Shown here in pieces: positions 25,266 to 33,794 of a DNA stretch of 44,532 nucleotides. Under the pieces are notes generated by a model that was not told where the DNA came from, did no database searches, and worked only from the letters and a program-made list of their open reading frames with translations. The stretch comes from an uncultured Lachnospiraceae bacterium (GTDB lineage: Bacteria; Bacillota; Clostridia; Lachnospirales; Lachnospiraceae), in assembly GCA_910588125.1 (NCBI GenBank), contig CAJUPI010000022.1:1-44532 (forward strand). The letters run 5' to 3'. Position 1 is the stretch's first letter. Every line of letters begins with the position of its first letter. The translations under genes and the position numbers were made by a program.

Positions 25266-27069
25266 AGTGAATTTCCTCCAGATTCATATTGGGTTCATAA
25301 TTCTGATTGGGGAACCAGAGATGGATACTGGTCTTATTTTCATCTGCATTCAGAATCTCCAGCCCATATTCCTTTCCATAGATCTGCCGGATTCGAAGCA
25401 TGACGTTGGATAATCCGATATGGCTGCCATTACTTAAGGATTCTTCCGCATGAGAATGAAGACGTTTTTGCAGAGCGAGATAAGCTTCCTTTTCCATATG
25501 GCCATTGTCCGTGACAATGATATGCAGAATTTCCATATCCTTTTCCCTTTTTTTGCAGGCGTGAATTTCAATTAAGCCATTCAGATTATTTCGGATAATG
25601 CCGTGAAAAACGGAATTTTCAACAATAGGCTGAAGGATCATTTTCGGTACGATAGACATATGAACTGCCGGACTGATCTGGACTTTCATCTCCAGCTTTT
25701 TATCGTAAACGGTTTTCTGGATTTGCACGTAATCGTTCAAAGTGTCGATCTCGCTGCTCAGGGTGACAAACATGTTTTTGGTATTTAGTACGGTACGCAT
25801 CATATGAATGACAGATACCAGCATATTGGCGGCATCCTTTGTATTATTCATCATTACCATACACCGGACAGAATTGAGTGTATTATAAATAAAATGTGGG
25901 TTAATCTGCGCCTGAAGGAAGTGGATTTCCGCCATTTTTTTGTAATGCTCCTGCTCTCGGATTTGGACAATCAGGTGATCGAATTCCTGGGTCATCTGAT
26001 TAAAACCATCAACCAGACATCCCAGCTCGTCATTGGTTTCCTTTTTCAGTTGGATCAGCAGATTTCCCTTTGAGACCTCCTGCATGCCGCGGTTCAGCTC
26101 TTTAACCGGCCTGGTTAAATGGCGGGAAACGGCGTAGGAAATTAAAAGGCTTCCAAAAACACAGATAAAAGCAGTCAGCACCATGATTTTTAAAAAGCGG
26201 GAGCTGGTACTGGTCAGAGCGGCAACAGGAACCGATTCGATCAGCCACCAGTCAGGCCCGATTAGCTTGCGGTAGCTGATCAGGGTATCAGTGCCGTAAG
26301 TAGAACTGCGCATAGATGCCTGAGCCGTCCGATTGTGAATTTCTGTTAAAGGAATGGGAGAATTCCATATAGTTCCGATGAGGTTTTTATCTTTATGGGA
26401 AACGATTCTTCCCTCGCTGTCCACAATAAAATAATTCATATCCGGAGAGATGGAGGAGGCATAGGTTCGGTAAAGGCTGGACTCATCTATCATTATGGAC
26501 AGAATTCCTGCCGGAATCAAACGGCTGCCACAACGAATGGCGCGGCTCATAATATAAATCTGCTTGTTGGAAAATATTGCATAAGGATCTGGCTGAGTGG
26601 GAATCCAGATCACCTGTCCGTTGGCCTCGATTACAGAATCCAGCCAGGGAGCATTGCGGAAGTCCTGGTATTGAAATGCTTCCGCATTACTATATTGAAA
26701 TCCGTTGAAGCCGATTAAAGTGGTGTAATAGCTGATCTTCAGGTTCTGATAAGTATCGCTGTAGTTGCGGAAAATTTTTGATGCCTCAAGAGCAATCATG
26801 TGCTGTTCATAGGGATCCTCCGGCATTTCTTCCATTAGCATATCCTGAAACTGATTCTGGAAAGGGCCGATACTGATGGCGAACAGCAGCATATTCGTCA
26901 GATGGTCAACCGTGTTTGCCATGTGATCCACAATCTCAATGCGGGAGGATTTTAAATCTTCCGTAATCTGCCGGTATATATAATGATAAAAGCAGCTTAA
27001 GAGAACGGAAACAATGATAAAGGTTAATATGAAATAAGTCATAAATAGTTTGGATTGTAATTTTTTCAT
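25258..27069 (-). CDS. YesM-type membrane sensor histidine kinase
   Basis: A 603 aa sensor kinase. A transmembrane helix at about 10-32 is followed by an extracellular dCache-like sensing domain to about residue 285. A second helix lies near 288-310, then HAMP (about 311-365). The His_kinase domain (PF06580 type) contains the phosphoacceptor in LQAQINPHFIYNTLN, and an ATPase domain begins at PIVENSVFHG. The frame is open upstream, but AAAGG before ATG 27069 and the membrane-start MKKLQSK fix the start. It would sense an extracellular sugar and phosphorylate the coupled response regulator. It is divergent from the permease operon. Confidence 0.92.
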   Translation of the reverse strand: MKKLQSKLFMTYFILTFIIVSVLLSCFYHYIYRQITEDLKSSRIEIVDHMANTVDHLTNMLLFAISIGPFQNQFQDMLMEEMPEDPYEQHMIALEASKIFRNYSDTYQNLKISYYTTLIGFNGFQYSNAEAFQYQDFRNAPWLDSVIEANGQVIWIPTQPDPYAIFSNKQIYIMSRAIRCGSRLIPAGILSIMIDESSLYRTYASSISPDMNYFIVDSEGRIVSHKDKNLIGTIWNSPIPLTEIHNRTAQASMRSSTYGTDTLISYRKLIGPDWWLIESVPVAALTSTSSRFLKIMVLTAFICVFGSLLISYAVSRHLTRPVKELNRGMQEVSKGNLLIQLKKETNDELGCLVDGFNQMTQEFDHLIVQIREQEHYKKMAEIHFLQAQINPHFIYNTLNSVRCMVMMNNTKDAANMLVSVIHMMRTVLNTKNMFVTLSSEIDTLNDYVQIQKTVYDKKLEMKVQISPAVHMSIVPKMILQPIVENSVFHGIIRNNLNGLIEIHACKKREKDMEILHIIVTDNGHMEKEAYLALQKRLHSHAEESLSNGSHIGLSNVMLRIRQIYGKEYGLEILNADENKTSIHLWFPNQNYEPNMNLEEIHYD

Positions 27070-27166
27070 GCAATATGCCTTTTTAGTAATCAGAGATCTG
27101 CTTTTTTGTTGCACTTCCATAATAATATAAAACCTATAGACAATGCAACCGTTTCGAAAATGTAGT

Positions 27167-27281
27167 CTGAAAAAGTAAAACTTTTTACTGATTCAGGGAC
27201 AAAAACTGGATAAGTTAAAAAGGACGGCGGAAATGGTAAAAAGAAGCAAATTGAGTTGTGATATAGTAAAACTATCAAAAA
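27167..27281 (+). promoter_or_regulatory. Activator-type promoter of the permease/GH5 operon (YesN candidate target)
   Basis: An upstream site reads CTGAAA-N2-GTAAAA-N2-TTTTACTGATTC (27167-27194), with CTGA repeated 21 bp apart. GGCGGAAA is at 27226-27233. The -10 region TATAGTAAAACTATCAAAAA starts at 27262. There is no good -35 box at 17 nt, as expected for an activator-dependent promoter. The same three blocks occur with identical spacing before the gene at 33795. Confidence 0.65.
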
Positions 27282-27300
27282 TAAGGAGTGTGTATTATCA

Positions 27301-28182
27301 ATGAAAAAGAAAAAAAGGAAGTCGTTGGCACCATGTTTTTTCATTGCCCCGTCATTTCTGATTTATTTGATTTTTGTTCTGATTCCGGTAGTTTGTGCTT
27401 TTGTCATGAGTTTTACCAATTACAGCTTGAATAAAATGAAATTTATCGGAATTAACAATTATCTGCGGCTGTTAAAGGATACGATTTTTATCCGATCGGT
27501 GGGGAATACGTTGATTTACAGTGTGGTGGTGGTTTCGGTGAACATTGTCCTTGGCCTTGTTCTTGCGGCCGTTTTAAATCAGGTATGGTTTAAGGGGAGC
27601 GGATTTTGCCGGGCAGTATTTTATGTGCCGTATATTATTTCAACGATCGCGGCTTCTATGATCTGGATGTATATATACGACTCTAAAGTAGGTGTCTTAA
27701 ATGCGTTTTTAAAGATTTTTGGTTTGCCGGCGCAGTCCTGGTTACAGAATGAAAAGCTGGCGCTTTCGTGCCTGATCTTGATGGGAATCTGGCAGGGAAT
27801 GGGATACTGTCTGACGGTATATTTTTCAGCGCTGCGGGCCATTCCGAATTATCTGTATGAAGCGGCAAGAATTGACGGGGCATCTGGTCTTGCGCAGTTT
27901 TTTAAGATCAGTGTTCCTATGTTGTCCTCCACGACATTTTTCCTGCTGGTAATGTGCATGATTTCATCCTTTCAGGTATTTGCCCAGATTATGGTAATGA
28001 CTGGAGGCGGCCCGTTAAACAGCACAACCATGATTGCCCATCAGATTTACGTCAATTCTTTTACCAATTATTCTATGGGATATGCCACCAGCCAGGCGGT
28101 TGTTCTGTTTTTGATGATACTGGTGCTGACACTGCTGTTTTTTAAATATGGAAATAAGGAAGGAGATGCTGAGCTTGACTGA
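27301..28182 (+). CDS. Sugar ABC transporter permease, MalF type
   Basis: A 293 aa membrane permease with six predicted helices. The EAA loop reads YEAARIDGASGLAQFFKI (about residues 186-203). An ATAAGGAGTG ribosome binding site precedes the start. Together with the next gene it forms the channel. No binding-protein gene is beside it; the likely partner is the lipoprotein gene at 33795, in a second operon with the same promoter design. The stop codon overlaps the start of the next permease. Confidence 0.92.
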   Translation: MKKKKRKSLAPCFFIAPSFLIYLIFVLIPVVCAFVMSFTNYSLNKMKFIGINNYLRLLKDTIFIRSVGNTLIYSVVVVSVNIVLGLVLAAVLNQVWFKGSGFCRAVFYVPYIISTIAASMIWMYIYDSKVGVLNAFLKIFGLPAQSWLQNEKLALSCLILMGIWQGMGYCLTVYFSALRAIPNYLYEAARIDGASGLAQFFKISVPMLSSTTFFLLVMCMISSFQVFAQIMVMTGGGPLNSTTMIAHQIYVNSFTNYSMGYATSQAVVLFLMILVLTLLFFKYGNKEGDAELD

Positions 28183-29074
28183 AAATATAAAAAAGACAAA
28201 ATCAGGAAAACATATCTACAATATAACCGTACACGGGATTACCTGGCTTCTGGTATTCGGCCTTGCCATTTTGGTGTTGGGAACACTTTTTATCGCATTT
28301 TTTACTTCTTTAAAGCAGCCGGAAGAAACCATTTCAGCGGCCTTTCAGTTTTTTCCGAAGCATTGGAAATGGTCGAATTATATTGACGTCTTAAAGGGGG
28401 ACATCTGGTGGAGATATTATTTTAACTCGGCCTTTGTCACGGTTGTTGTGGTATTGCTCAGCATTCTGCTCAGCTCTCTGGCAGGTTTTGCTTTTGCAAG
28501 GCTTGAGTTTAAAGGAAGACAGGTTCTGTTTATCCTGTTTCTCTGTGGTATGATGCTGCCCAGCCAGGTATATATTATCCCACAATACATTTTGCTACGT
28601 TCCATTCCGATGGCCGGGGGAAACAGCATTTTGGGAAAAGGCGGTCTGGGGCTTTTAAATACCTATTGGGCACTGATTATTCCGTTTTTGGCAGCGCCTC
28701 TGGGAGTGTTTTTGATTAAACAATATTATATGGGATTTCCGAAGGCGCTAGACGAGGCGGCGACTCTGGACGGCTGCAACAGCTTTGATATTTACCGCTA
28801 TATCTATCTGCCGCTAAGCAAGCCGGTATTTGCCACCTTTTCCATTCTGAAATTTACCGGGACCTGGAATGATTACTTTTATCCGCTGATTATGACTAAC
28901 TCAAAAAGCATGTATAATGTGCAGATTGCGCTGCAGAAATACAAGGGAGAATTCGGGGTAGAATGGAACTATTTGATGGCGGCGGCCGTGATGTCAATCA
29001 CTCCGATCCTGCTGGTATTTATCTTTTGCCAGAAATACTTTACTCAGGGAATTGTCACCAGTGGATTAAAATAA
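28166..29074 (+). CDS. Sugar ABC transporter permease, MalG type
   Basis: A 302 aa membrane permease that partners with the preceding protein. The first helix is at about 20-45. The EAA loop is LDEAATLDGCNSFDIYRY (about 195-212), and the C-terminal KYFTQGIVTSGLK is family-typical. The open frame reaches back to ATG 28148, which lacks a ribosome binding site. ATG 28166 or TTG 28175 after AAGGAAGGAG are both plausible, and 28166 is given. It overlaps the previous gene by 17 nt. Confidence 0.9.
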   Translation: MLSLTENIKKTKSGKHIYNITVHGITWLLVFGLAILVLGTLFIAFFTSLKQPEETISAAFQFFPKHWKWSNYIDVLKGDIWWRYYFNSAFVTVVVVLLSILLSSLAGFAFARLEFKGRQVLFILFLCGMMLPSQVYIIPQYILLRSIPMAGGNSILGKGGLGLLNTYWALIIPFLAAPLGVFLIKQYYMGFPKALDEAATLDGCNSFDIYRYIYLPLSKPVFATFSILKFTGTWNDYFYPLIMTNSKSMYNVQIALQKYKGEFGVEWNYLMAAAVMSITPILLVFIFCQKYFTQGIVTSGLK

Positions 29075-29098
29075 AAACAGTACAGGGATGGGAAAATT

Positions 29099-29989
29099 AT
29101 GAAGCAGAGAATTAGTAATCAGGAGCTGGAGATAGTGGTTAATGACTATGGGGCAGAGTTATGGTCAATCCGGGATTTAAAAACCGGAGATCAATATCTC
29201 TGGCAGGGGCAGGAGGATATTTGGGAGTTGCGTGCCCCGGTTATATTCCCCTATTGTGGAAGAATAAAGGATTTTAAATTTTACGATCGGGATGGCACGG
29301 AATATAAAGGGCAAAATCATGGGTTTGCCAGATTTTCTACTCACAGATTAAAGGAAAATAAAGGGAATAGAATGACCTGGATTCTGGAAGCCAGTGAGGA
29401 GACAAAAAAGCTCTATCCTTATGATTTTACAATGGAAACGACATACCGGCTGGAGGGAAGCGTTCTTCACTGGACTTATCTGGTGAAAAATAACGGCATC
29501 CGGGATATGCCGTTTAATGTGGGGTATCATCCGGGCTTTTTTTGCCCCTTTGTGCGGGGAAATCAGAACATTAAGGATTATGCTCTGGTGTTTGAACAAG
29601 AGGAAACACCGGTTCAGCTTCTCAGTGACGAGCAGGGACAGCTTCGTACGGGGGAAGAAAAAATATATTTTACAAATCAAAAAGAAATTCCGCTTGAGAA
29701 CGGGATGTTTCCAAAGAATTTCTGCCTGACAGGATTAAAATCCGAGTATATTGATATCAAAGAAAAAATATCCGGGAGATATATCCGGATTCACATTGGA
29801 GGGTTTAAAAATGTATTGTTCTGGTCAAAGCCGGGAGATATTCATTTTATCTGCATAGAGCCGTGGACAGGACTGGCTGATGATGAGAACAGCATGCAAA
29901 GGCTGGAGTTAAAGCGGGATATTGAAATCCTAAAGCCCAAAGAAAGCTGTGAAAGGGATTTGGTTATTGAATTTGGAGGTGCAAGATGA
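29099..29989 (+). CDS. Aldose 1-epimerase (mutarotase) family protein
   Basis: A 296 aa cytoplasmic galactose-mutarotase-like beta-sandwich protein, expected to interconvert alpha and beta anomers of an aldose released from imported oligosaccharide. Recognisable segments include APVIFPYCGRIKD, GQNHGFARF with the catalytic-type His, FNVGYHPGFFCPF with the second His, and ICIEPWTGLAD carrying the Glu. It belongs to the LACX-like branch. A GGGATGGG purine site precedes the start, and it follows the permease by 24 nt in one operon. Confidence 0.88.
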   Translation: MKQRISNQELEIVVNDYGAELWSIRDLKTGDQYLWQGQEDIWELRAPVIFPYCGRIKDFKFYDRDGTEYKGQNHGFARFSTHRLKENKGNRMTWILEASEETKKLYPYDFTMETTYRLEGSVLHWTYLVKNNGIRDMPFNVGYHPGFFCPFVRGNQNIKDYALVFEQEETPVQLLSDEQGQLRTGEEKIYFTNQKEIPLENGMFPKNFCLTGLKSEYIDIKEKISGRYIRIHIGGFKNVLFWSKPGDIHFICIEPWTGLADDENSMQRLELKRDIEILKPKESCERDLVIEFGGAR

Positions 29990-30019
29990 GGATTTGGCAC
30001 AGAAAAGAGGAGATATGAG

Positions 30020-31141
30020 ATGAAGAAGATCAGAGGGGTTAACTTGGGAAACTGGCTGGTGCTGGAGAAATGGATGCAGCGAAGGCTTTTTGAAGGGGTT
30101 GATGCACAGGACGAGACGGATCTGTGCAATATGCTGCCGGAAGCGGAAAAGCTGGCCCGGTTAAAGGTTCACAGAGATACCTTTATTACCTATGAGGATA
30201 TCCGAAGCATCCGGGCATATGGAATGAATCTGGTGAGAGTCCCGGTCCCCCATTTTATATTTGGGGACGATCCTCGGTGGTGTGAACCTTATGTGCCATG
30301 CATTGAGTATCTGGATCAGCTCTTTGAGTGGTGCGGGGAATTGGGGCTTGGGGTACTGATTGATCTTCATACAGTACCAGGTTCCCAGAACGGATTTGAC
30401 AATGGCGGGATCTGCGGGATTTGTGAATGGCATAAAAAGCCGGAAAATATTGAGCGGACGCTGGCAGTGCTGGAGATGCTGGCAAAACGTTACCAGAAGC
30501 ATCCGGCTCTCTACGGGATCCAGTTATTAAATGAACCGATTGAGGAGTCTATGCTAGCGTCGACGTTAAAGAAATATCCGGCCAGAGATCCGGAGCGTGC
30601 AAAACAGTCAGAAGCAGTACCTACGGATTTGCTGCGGAAGTTTTATATTGACGGGTATTTCAGGCTGCGGAAATATCTGGATGAGGATCGGGCGATTGTA
30701 TTCCACGACGGTTTCCGGTTAAAGGAATGGGCAGGCTTTATGCAGGGGGCGGAATACAGAAATATTATGTTTGATACTCATATTTACGATTCTATGAACG
30801 GGCCGGCAAAGCGGGAGCCTATGCCTTATTCCTACTATGCAAAGCTGCTGGAAGAGCATGGCAGAGAGCTTGTCTATATGAGACAGTTCTTTCCGGTTAT
30901 TGTGGGAGAATGGTCTTTGATGCATTTTGTGCCGGACAAGGAAAGCTTCAGTGATTGGGAGATGAAGCTTTCCTATCGAATCATGGCAGATTTGCAGCTC
31001 CATACCTGGGAACGATATTCGGACGGATGGATATTCTGGAGCTATCGGGTGATTTATCCGGATAATCGGACCAATCCGGGCTGGAGCCTTAAGGACTGCA
31101 TTCGAAAAGATTGGTTCCCTCACGAATGGAGTGGACTATAA
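30020..31141 (+). CDS. Glycoside hydrolase family 5 (cellulase/exo-glucanase-like)
   Basis: A 373 aa TIM-barrel glycosidase without a signal peptide, so it should act in the cytoplasm on imported oligosaccharides. The N-terminus RGVNLGNWLVLEKWM resembles exo-beta-1,3-glucanase-type GH5 enzymes. The acid/base Glu172 is in IQLLNEPIEE and the nucleophile Glu297 in IVGEWSLM. DLHTVPGSQNG, with the conserved His, is also present. An AGAGGAGATATGAG ribosome binding site supports the start. It is in the same operon as permeases, mutarotase and aldo/keto reductase. The substrate may be a beta-glucan, mannan or xylan-derived oligosaccharide. Confidence 0.9.
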   Translation: MKKIRGVNLGNWLVLEKWMQRRLFEGVDAQDETDLCNMLPEAEKLARLKVHRDTFITYEDIRSIRAYGMNLVRVPVPHFIFGDDPRWCEPYVPCIEYLDQLFEWCGELGLGVLIDLHTVPGSQNGFDNGGICGICEWHKKPENIERTLAVLEMLAKRYQKHPALYGIQLLNEPIEESMLASTLKKYPARDPERAKQSEAVPTDLLRKFYIDGYFRLRKYLDEDRAIVFHDGFRLKEWAGFMQGAEYRNIMFDTHIYDSMNGPAKREPMPYSYYAKLLEEHGRELVYMRQFFPVIVGEWSLMHFVPDKESFSDWEMKLSYRIMADLQLHTWERYSDGWIFWSYRVIYPDNRTNPGWSLKDCIRKDWFPHEWSGL

Positions 31142-31156
31142 AAGGAGGAATATATT

Positions 31157-32149
31157 ATGAAGAAACAGAAAATTGGCAAGACAGACATTGAGGTATCAGC
31201 GATTTCACTGGGGACCTGGTCTATGGGAGGCGATGCCCAGTGGGGGGTACAGGACGATGCCGGGGCTTTAAAAGCGATCGATGCCGCGTTGGAAAATGGT
31301 ATTACTTTGATCGACACGGCGCCGGCCTATGGTTTTGGCCATAGTGAGGAGCTGGTGGGACAGGCAGTTAAGAGATATCGGAGAGAGGACATTGTCATTG
31401 AAACAAAATGTGGGGTATGGTGGAAGGATGACAACGGGACCAAGATTCTGAGCCGTGATGGAAAGACGATCCGCCGGAATCTGAGCAGGCCGGCGATGCT
31501 CCAGGAGATCGATGACAGCCTGATGCGCCTGGGAGTGGATTATATCGATATTTATGTGACCCATCAGCAGCCGATGCCCCCTTTTAATGTGGAAATTGAA
31601 GAGATTATGGACACCTTACAGGAACTGAAAAAGGCAGGAAAAATCCGGGCCGTCGGTGTTTCTAATGCTACATTGGAGCAGTTGCAGGAATATCTTCAAT
31701 ATGGTCAGGTAGATCTGGTGCAGGAACGCTACAGTATGCTGGATCAGAAGAAGGTTCGGTCGTTCCTTCCTATATGCAAGGATAATCAGATTACGGTGCA
31801 GGCATATACGCCTCTGGAGCAAGGGCTTCTGACGGGGAAGATAGGCATGGATTATGTGCTGGATCCGGCGAATGTGCGCAACAAGATTTTGTGGTTTCAG
31901 CCCCAAAAGCGCCGTTATGTGCTAGATATGCTGGCAGGATGGCAAAGCCTTTGTGAAAAATATGAGTGTGAAATCACGGAGCTTGTGATTGCCTGGACGT
32001 TGTCCGGGTATGAAAAAATTAATGTGATCTGCGGCGGGAGAAAGGTTTTGCATGTTTTGGGATATATCCGGGGCGGCGGGTTGGAGCTGGATGAAAAAGA
32101 TCTTATACGGATGAACCAGGACATTGCTGCCTGTATGCAGTACGCCTGA
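31157..32149 (+). CDS. Aldo/keto reductase
   Basis: A 330 aa NADP(H)-dependent reductase of the (alpha/beta)8 AKR family. The catalytic tetrad is visible: Asp and Tyr in LIDTAPAYGFGHSEE (about residues 50-65), Lys in IETKCGVW and His in YVTHQQP. It probably reduces an aldose or keto sugar. AAAGGAGG precedes the start by 9 nt, 15 nt after the GH5 stop. The cluster contains a second, only distantly similar reductase at 36869. Confidence 0.9.
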   Translation: MKKQKIGKTDIEVSAISLGTWSMGGDAQWGVQDDAGALKAIDAALENGITLIDTAPAYGFGHSEELVGQAVKRYRREDIVIETKCGVWWKDDNGTKILSRDGKTIRRNLSRPAMLQEIDDSLMRLGVDYIDIYVTHQQPMPPFNVEIEEIMDTLQELKKAGKIRAVGVSNATLEQLQEYLQYGQVDLVQERYSMLDQKKVRSFLPICKDNQITVQAYTPLEQGLLTGKIGMDYVLDPANVRNKILWFQPQKRRYVLDMLAGWQSLCEKYECEITELVIAWTLSGYEKINVICGGRKVLHVLGYIRGGGLELDEKDLIRMNQDIAACMQYA

Positions 32150-32171
32150 GAGCACAAAACAGGAGGCAAAG

Positions 32172-32441
32172 ATGAGAAAAACAGTGAAATTTGAAGAAAA
32201 GGATAATGTGGCTATTGTACTGGAGGATTTGAAGCCCGATCAGGTTGTAGATGTGGCGGGCGAGGAGATCCGGGTAAGAGGAGAGATTCCTTACGGCCAT
32301 AAAATTGCTTTGGAGGATGTGGCGGAGGGCGGTATTATTTATAAATATGGTGAGCCGGTAGCAAGATGTATCCGGGAAATCCAAAAAGGCGATTGGGTAC
32401 ATGTACATAATGTGGAAAGTATAAGAGGGCTGGGACGATGA
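32172..32441 (+). CDS. UxaA family small subunit (SAF domain), altronate dehydratase-like
   Basis: An 89 aa SAF-domain protein corresponding to the N-terminal part of altronate/galactarate dehydratase, encoded separately here. The block VDVAGEEIRVRGEIPYGHKI is typical, the His probably contacting the metal or substrate. The frame is open upstream, inside the previous gene, but AGGAGG before ATG 32172 and domain similarity fix the start. It overlaps the large-subunit gene by 4 nt (ATGA), so the two are coupled. Together they would dehydrate a sugar acid such as D-altronate to 2-keto-3-deoxygluconate. Confidence 0.88.
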   Translation: MRKTVKFEEKDNVAIVLEDLKPDQVVDVAGEEIRVRGEIPYGHKIALEDVAEGGIIYKYGEPVARCIREIQKGDWVHVHNVESIRGLGR

Positions 32442-33595
32442 GAAAAAGTTTTATGGGTTATGCACGCCCGGATGGAAGCTATGGAGTAAGAAATTATGTG
32501 GCGATTATCAGTACTGCAGATAATTCCAATTTTATTGCCAGGCGCGTGGCAGAGATGATCCGGGGAACGGTCCCGATCTGCCCCTGTTTCGGGCGTGGGG
32601 AGATCGGCGCGGATATGGAGCTGCATATTCAGACTATGGGAGGAATGGGAGCCAATCCGAATGTACATTCTGCAGTAATCGTGTCCTTAGAACCGGCGAT
32701 CGCCGAAAAGATTGCCGGGATTATCAGGGCAGCAGGAAAGAAGGCGCTGGTCTTTTCCATGGATGAGTGCGGAGGCTCCATCGGATGTACGGAACAGGCG
32801 GTACGGGCAGCAAAGAGGCTGATTATCGAGGCATCGCTGGAGCAGCGGGTGGAGGTGGGAATCGAACATCTGCAGCTTGGCGTGGAATGTGGCGGATCTG
32901 ACACTACCTCCGGCGTGGTATCTAACCCGGTCGTGGGCAGAGTGGCGGATGCCATAGTGGATGAAGGCGGTACGGTAATTTTGTCTGAAACTACTGAGTG
33001 GATGGGAGCAGAGCGGAACCTTTGTGGCCGGGCAGCGAATCCGGAGGTGGGAGAGAAGATAGTCAAGGCGATCCAATGGTATGAAGACTATATTAAGAGT
33101 ATTGGTGTTGATTTAAACGGCTTTAATCCGGCTCCGGACAATATAAAGGGAGGTCTTTCCACCATTGAGGAAAAGGCGCTTGGTTCTATCAAAAAGGGAG
33201 GGACCCGGCCGATTCAGGATATGCTGACCTGTGCTCAGAAACCGGAGAAGAAGGGGCTGCATCTGATGGATGCGCCCACCGGCGGTGTGGAAAATACAAC
33301 GGCTCTTGCCGGGGCAGGCTGCCAGCTGATTCTCTTTTCTACCGGTAAAGGGAACCCTTTAGGCAATCCGATTGTGCCTACGATCAAGGTGACGGGAAAT
33401 AACCGTACGATCCAAAAATCAGGAGAGAATATTGATGTGGATTTGAGTGAAGTGATTGTCGGAAGTATGAGCCTTGAGGAGGCGGGAGAAATCCTGTATG
33501 AACGGATGATTGACCATGCCAACGGGAAACTGACTACGGCAGAGGCGCTGGGGGATTTGGAAATTGCGGTGACAAGAATCGGATTTACCGTGTAA
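32438..33595 (+). CDS. UxaA family large subunit, altronate/galactarate dehydratase-like
   Basis: A 385 aa catalytic subunit of a sugar-acid dehydratase, cytoplasmic and probably Fe(II)-dependent. Recognisable blocks include YARPDGSYGVRNYVAI, GVECGGSDTTSGVVSNP and APTGGVENTTALAGAG, with conserved Cys in the CGGS motifs. The partner SAF subunit is encoded immediately upstream with ATGA overlap. In related split enzymes the substrate is altronate, but galactarate or another aldonate is possible. It is the last gene of the operon starting at 27301; a second YesN-type promoter follows 55 nt downstream. Confidence 0.9.
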   Translation: MRKSFMGYARPDGSYGVRNYVAIISTADNSNFIARRVAEMIRGTVPICPCFGRGEIGADMELHIQTMGGMGANPNVHSAVIVSLEPAIAEKIAGIIRAAGKKALVFSMDECGGSIGCTEQAVRAAKRLIIEASLEQRVEVGIEHLQLGVECGGSDTTSGVVSNPVVGRVADAIVDEGGTVILSETTEWMGAERNLCGRAANPEVGEKIVKAIQWYEDYIKSIGVDLNGFNPAPDNIKGGLSTIEEKALGSIKKGGTRPIQDMLTCAQKPEKKGLHLMDAPTGGVENTTALAGAGCQLILFSTGKGNPLGNPIVPTIKVTGNNRTIQKSGENIDVDLSEVIVGSMSLEEAGEILYERMIDHANGKLTTAEALGDLEIAVTRIGFTV

Positions 33596-33649
33596 AAGCA
33601 GTGGAGTTGCCGGCGGATGATAAAGCTGTATGAAAAAATCAGGGAATAA

Positions 33650-33764
33650 CTGAAATGGTAAAAAATTTTACTGATTCCAAATAAAAGAAAGGAATTAGAA
33701 AAAAAGAAGGCGGAAAAAGAAAAAATAAATGTTATTTTACATGGTATAGTAAGGATATCAAAAA
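33650..33764 (+). promoter_or_regulatory. Activator-type promoter of the binding-protein/GH10 operon (YesN candidate target)
   Basis: CTGAAA-N2-GTAAAA-N2-TTTTACTGATTC lies at 33650-33677, GGCGGAAA at 33709-33716, and TATAGTAAGGATATCAAAAA from 33745. Distances from the GTAAAA block to GGCGGAAA (51 nt) and to the -10 (87 nt) equal those at 27175-27262. No -35 consensus is present. Confidence 0.65.
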
Positions 33765-33794
33765 GAGTACAGGAAACAAAAAGGAGGAAACGGT

